NCBI RefSeq assembly: GCF_006716315.1
Contig: NZ_VFOV01000001.1
Span: 3,550,501 to 3,614,500 of the forward strand
Origin: Nocardioides albertanoniae
GTDB lineage: Bacteria; Actinomycetota; Actinomycetes; Propionibacteriales; Nocardioidaceae
Reading direction: 5' to 3'
Length of the DNA stretch: 64,000 nucleotides
In this document: positions 63,169-64,000 of the stretch, in pieces
Numbering within the stretch: position 1 is the first letter of the stretch
Layout of the letters: each line of letters begins with the position of its first letter
Translations under genes and position numbers: made by a program
Notes under the pieces: generated by a model
Told to the model about the DNA's origin: nothing
Databases searched by the model: none
The model's input: the letters and a program-made list of their open reading frames with translations, nothing else

Positions 63169-64000
63169 ACGACCGAGAGCGGCAGCAGCTTCTGACCCGT
63201 GGGGCCGATCTGGATGTCGGTGTTCATCTCGGGGCACACGCCGCAGTCGTAGCAGGGGGTCCAGCGGCAGTCCTCGACCTCGATGTCCGCACCGTCGGCG
63301 ACGGCGAGGGCGTCCTCCCAGTCGGCCCAGAGCCAGTCCTTGTCGAGGCCGGAGTCGAGGTGGTCCCAGGGCAGGATCTCCTCGTACTCGCGCTCGCGCG
63401 TGGTGAACCAGTCGAGGTCGACGCTGCCTCCGGCCAGGGCGGTCTCGGCGGCGTTGATCCAGCGGTCGTAGGAGAAGTGCTCGCTCCAGCCGTCGAAACG
63501 ACCGCCGTCGCGCCAGACCTGCTCGATGATCGCGCCGACGCGGCGGTCGCCGCGGGAGAGCAGGCCCTCGATGATGCCGGGCTTGCCGTCGTGGTAGCGG
63601 AAGCCGATCGCGCGACCGAACTTCTTGTCGGAGCGCACCACGTCGCGCAGCTTCTGCAGACGTACGTCGGTGGTCTCGTGGTCGAGCTGGGAGGCCCACT
63701 GGAAGGGGGTGTGCGGCTTGGGCACGAAGCCGCCGATCGAGACCGTGCAGCGGATGTCGTTGCGTCCCGAGACCTCGCGGCCCTTGGCGATGACCTTCTT
63801 GGCGAGCTCGGCGATCTGGAGCACGTCGTCGTCGGTCTCGGTCGGCAGGCCGCACATGAAGTAGAGCTTCACCTGGCGCCAGCCGTGGGAGTAGGCCGCA
63901 CCGACGGTGCGGATCAGGTCTTCCTCGGTGACCATCTTGTTGATCACCTTGCGCATCCGCTCGGAGCCGCCCTCGGGTGCGAAGGTGAGTCCGGAGCGAC
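63165..64000 (-). CDS. B12-binding-type radical SAM protein (TIGR03960-like), 3' part
   Basis: Only the last ~277 residues are in the window; the frame runs off the right edge through RSGLTFAPEGGSERMRKVIN. Other features: LYFMCGLPTETDDDVLQIAE (radical SAM barrel), CTVSIGGFVPKPHTPFQWAS, LSRGDRRVGAIIEQVWRDGG, and a C-terminal cysteine cluster CRWTPCYDCGVC. The CxxxCxxC cluster and cobalamin-binding domain lie off the window. It is the usual partner of the DUF2344 protein at 59848-60576; the reaction is unknown. Confidence 0.9.
   Translation of the reverse strand, partial: RSGLTFAPEGGSERMRKVINKMVTEEDLIRTVGAAYSHGWRQVKLYFMCGLPTETDDDVLQIAELAKKVIAKGREVSGRNDIRCTVSIGGFVPKPHTPFQWASQLDHETTDVRLQKLRDVVRSDKKFGRAIGFRYHDGKPGIIEGLLSRGDRRVGAIIEQVWRDGGRFDGWSEHFSYDRWINAAETALAGGSVDLDWFTTREREYEEILPWDHLDSGLDKDWLWADWEDALAVADGADIEVEDCRWTPCYDCGVCPEMNTDIQIGPTGQKLLPLSVV

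Overview
The window is high-GC, densely coded actinobacterial chromosome. Many genes start with GTG and overlap their neighbour as GTGA or ATGA. Many others have a TAnnnT box 6-7 nt before the start codon, the arrangement expected for leaderless mRNAs. Gene content and order (an actinobacterial sigma/anti-sigma-like pair, DUF222-HNH gene, class I PPK2, F420-type LLM oxidoreductase, and a radical-SAM / DUF2344 / RNase E/G / rplU / rpmA / obgE / proB neighbourhood) suggest a Nocardioides-like member of the Propionibacteriales. That placement is inference. I saw no tRNA, rRNA, CRISPR array or prophage.

Layout. 1-9.3 kb: the 5' part of ilvB behind an attenuator with an Ile/Leu/Val-rich 13-residue leader peptide, a prolyl oligopeptidase, an ABC1 kinase, small VOC/SHOCT/GNAT genes, and ilvD with a PPOX flavoprotein. 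9.3-16.2 kb: a six-Asp-box propeller protein; a sugar-phosphomutase/GH65 phosphorylase pair; an EamA exporter; an alpha/beta hydrolase. 16.2-21.9 kb: a five-gene ECF transporter operon behind a cobalamin riboswitch. Its first two genes encode a lipoprotein and a membrane-anchored protein that resemble the alpha and beta domains of vertebrate intrinsic factor/transcobalamin. 21.9-30 kb: NYN nuclease, gatCAB, sigma factor with membrane partner, ligA. 30-38 kb: secreted and lipoprotein genes, a truncated MetE-like protein, mnmA, cysteine desulfurase, PPK2. 38.2-40 kb: a DUF222-HNH gene between inverted repeats, possibly a mobile unit. 40-46.5 kb: GNAT, membrane protein, nuclease-fold protein, proB, obgE, LLM oxidoreductase, rpmA, rplU. 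46.6-54.5 kb: a DeoR-regulated polyol uptake operon without its own ATPase, then an ArsR/MFS divergent pair. 54.6-64 kb: RNase E/G with very long disordered tails, an HTH_42 protein, the DUF2344 gene, assorted enzymes, and the 3' part of a B12-type radical SAM gene.

The most interesting material is non-coding or combinatorial. It comprises the riboswitch-controlled transcobalamin-like ECF operon; a 21-bp repeat array that reverses orientation between two convergent genes; a family of nested palindromes found twice, each time just after a stop codon; the repeat-flanked DUF222-HNH gene; and the recurring leaderless-promoter geometry.
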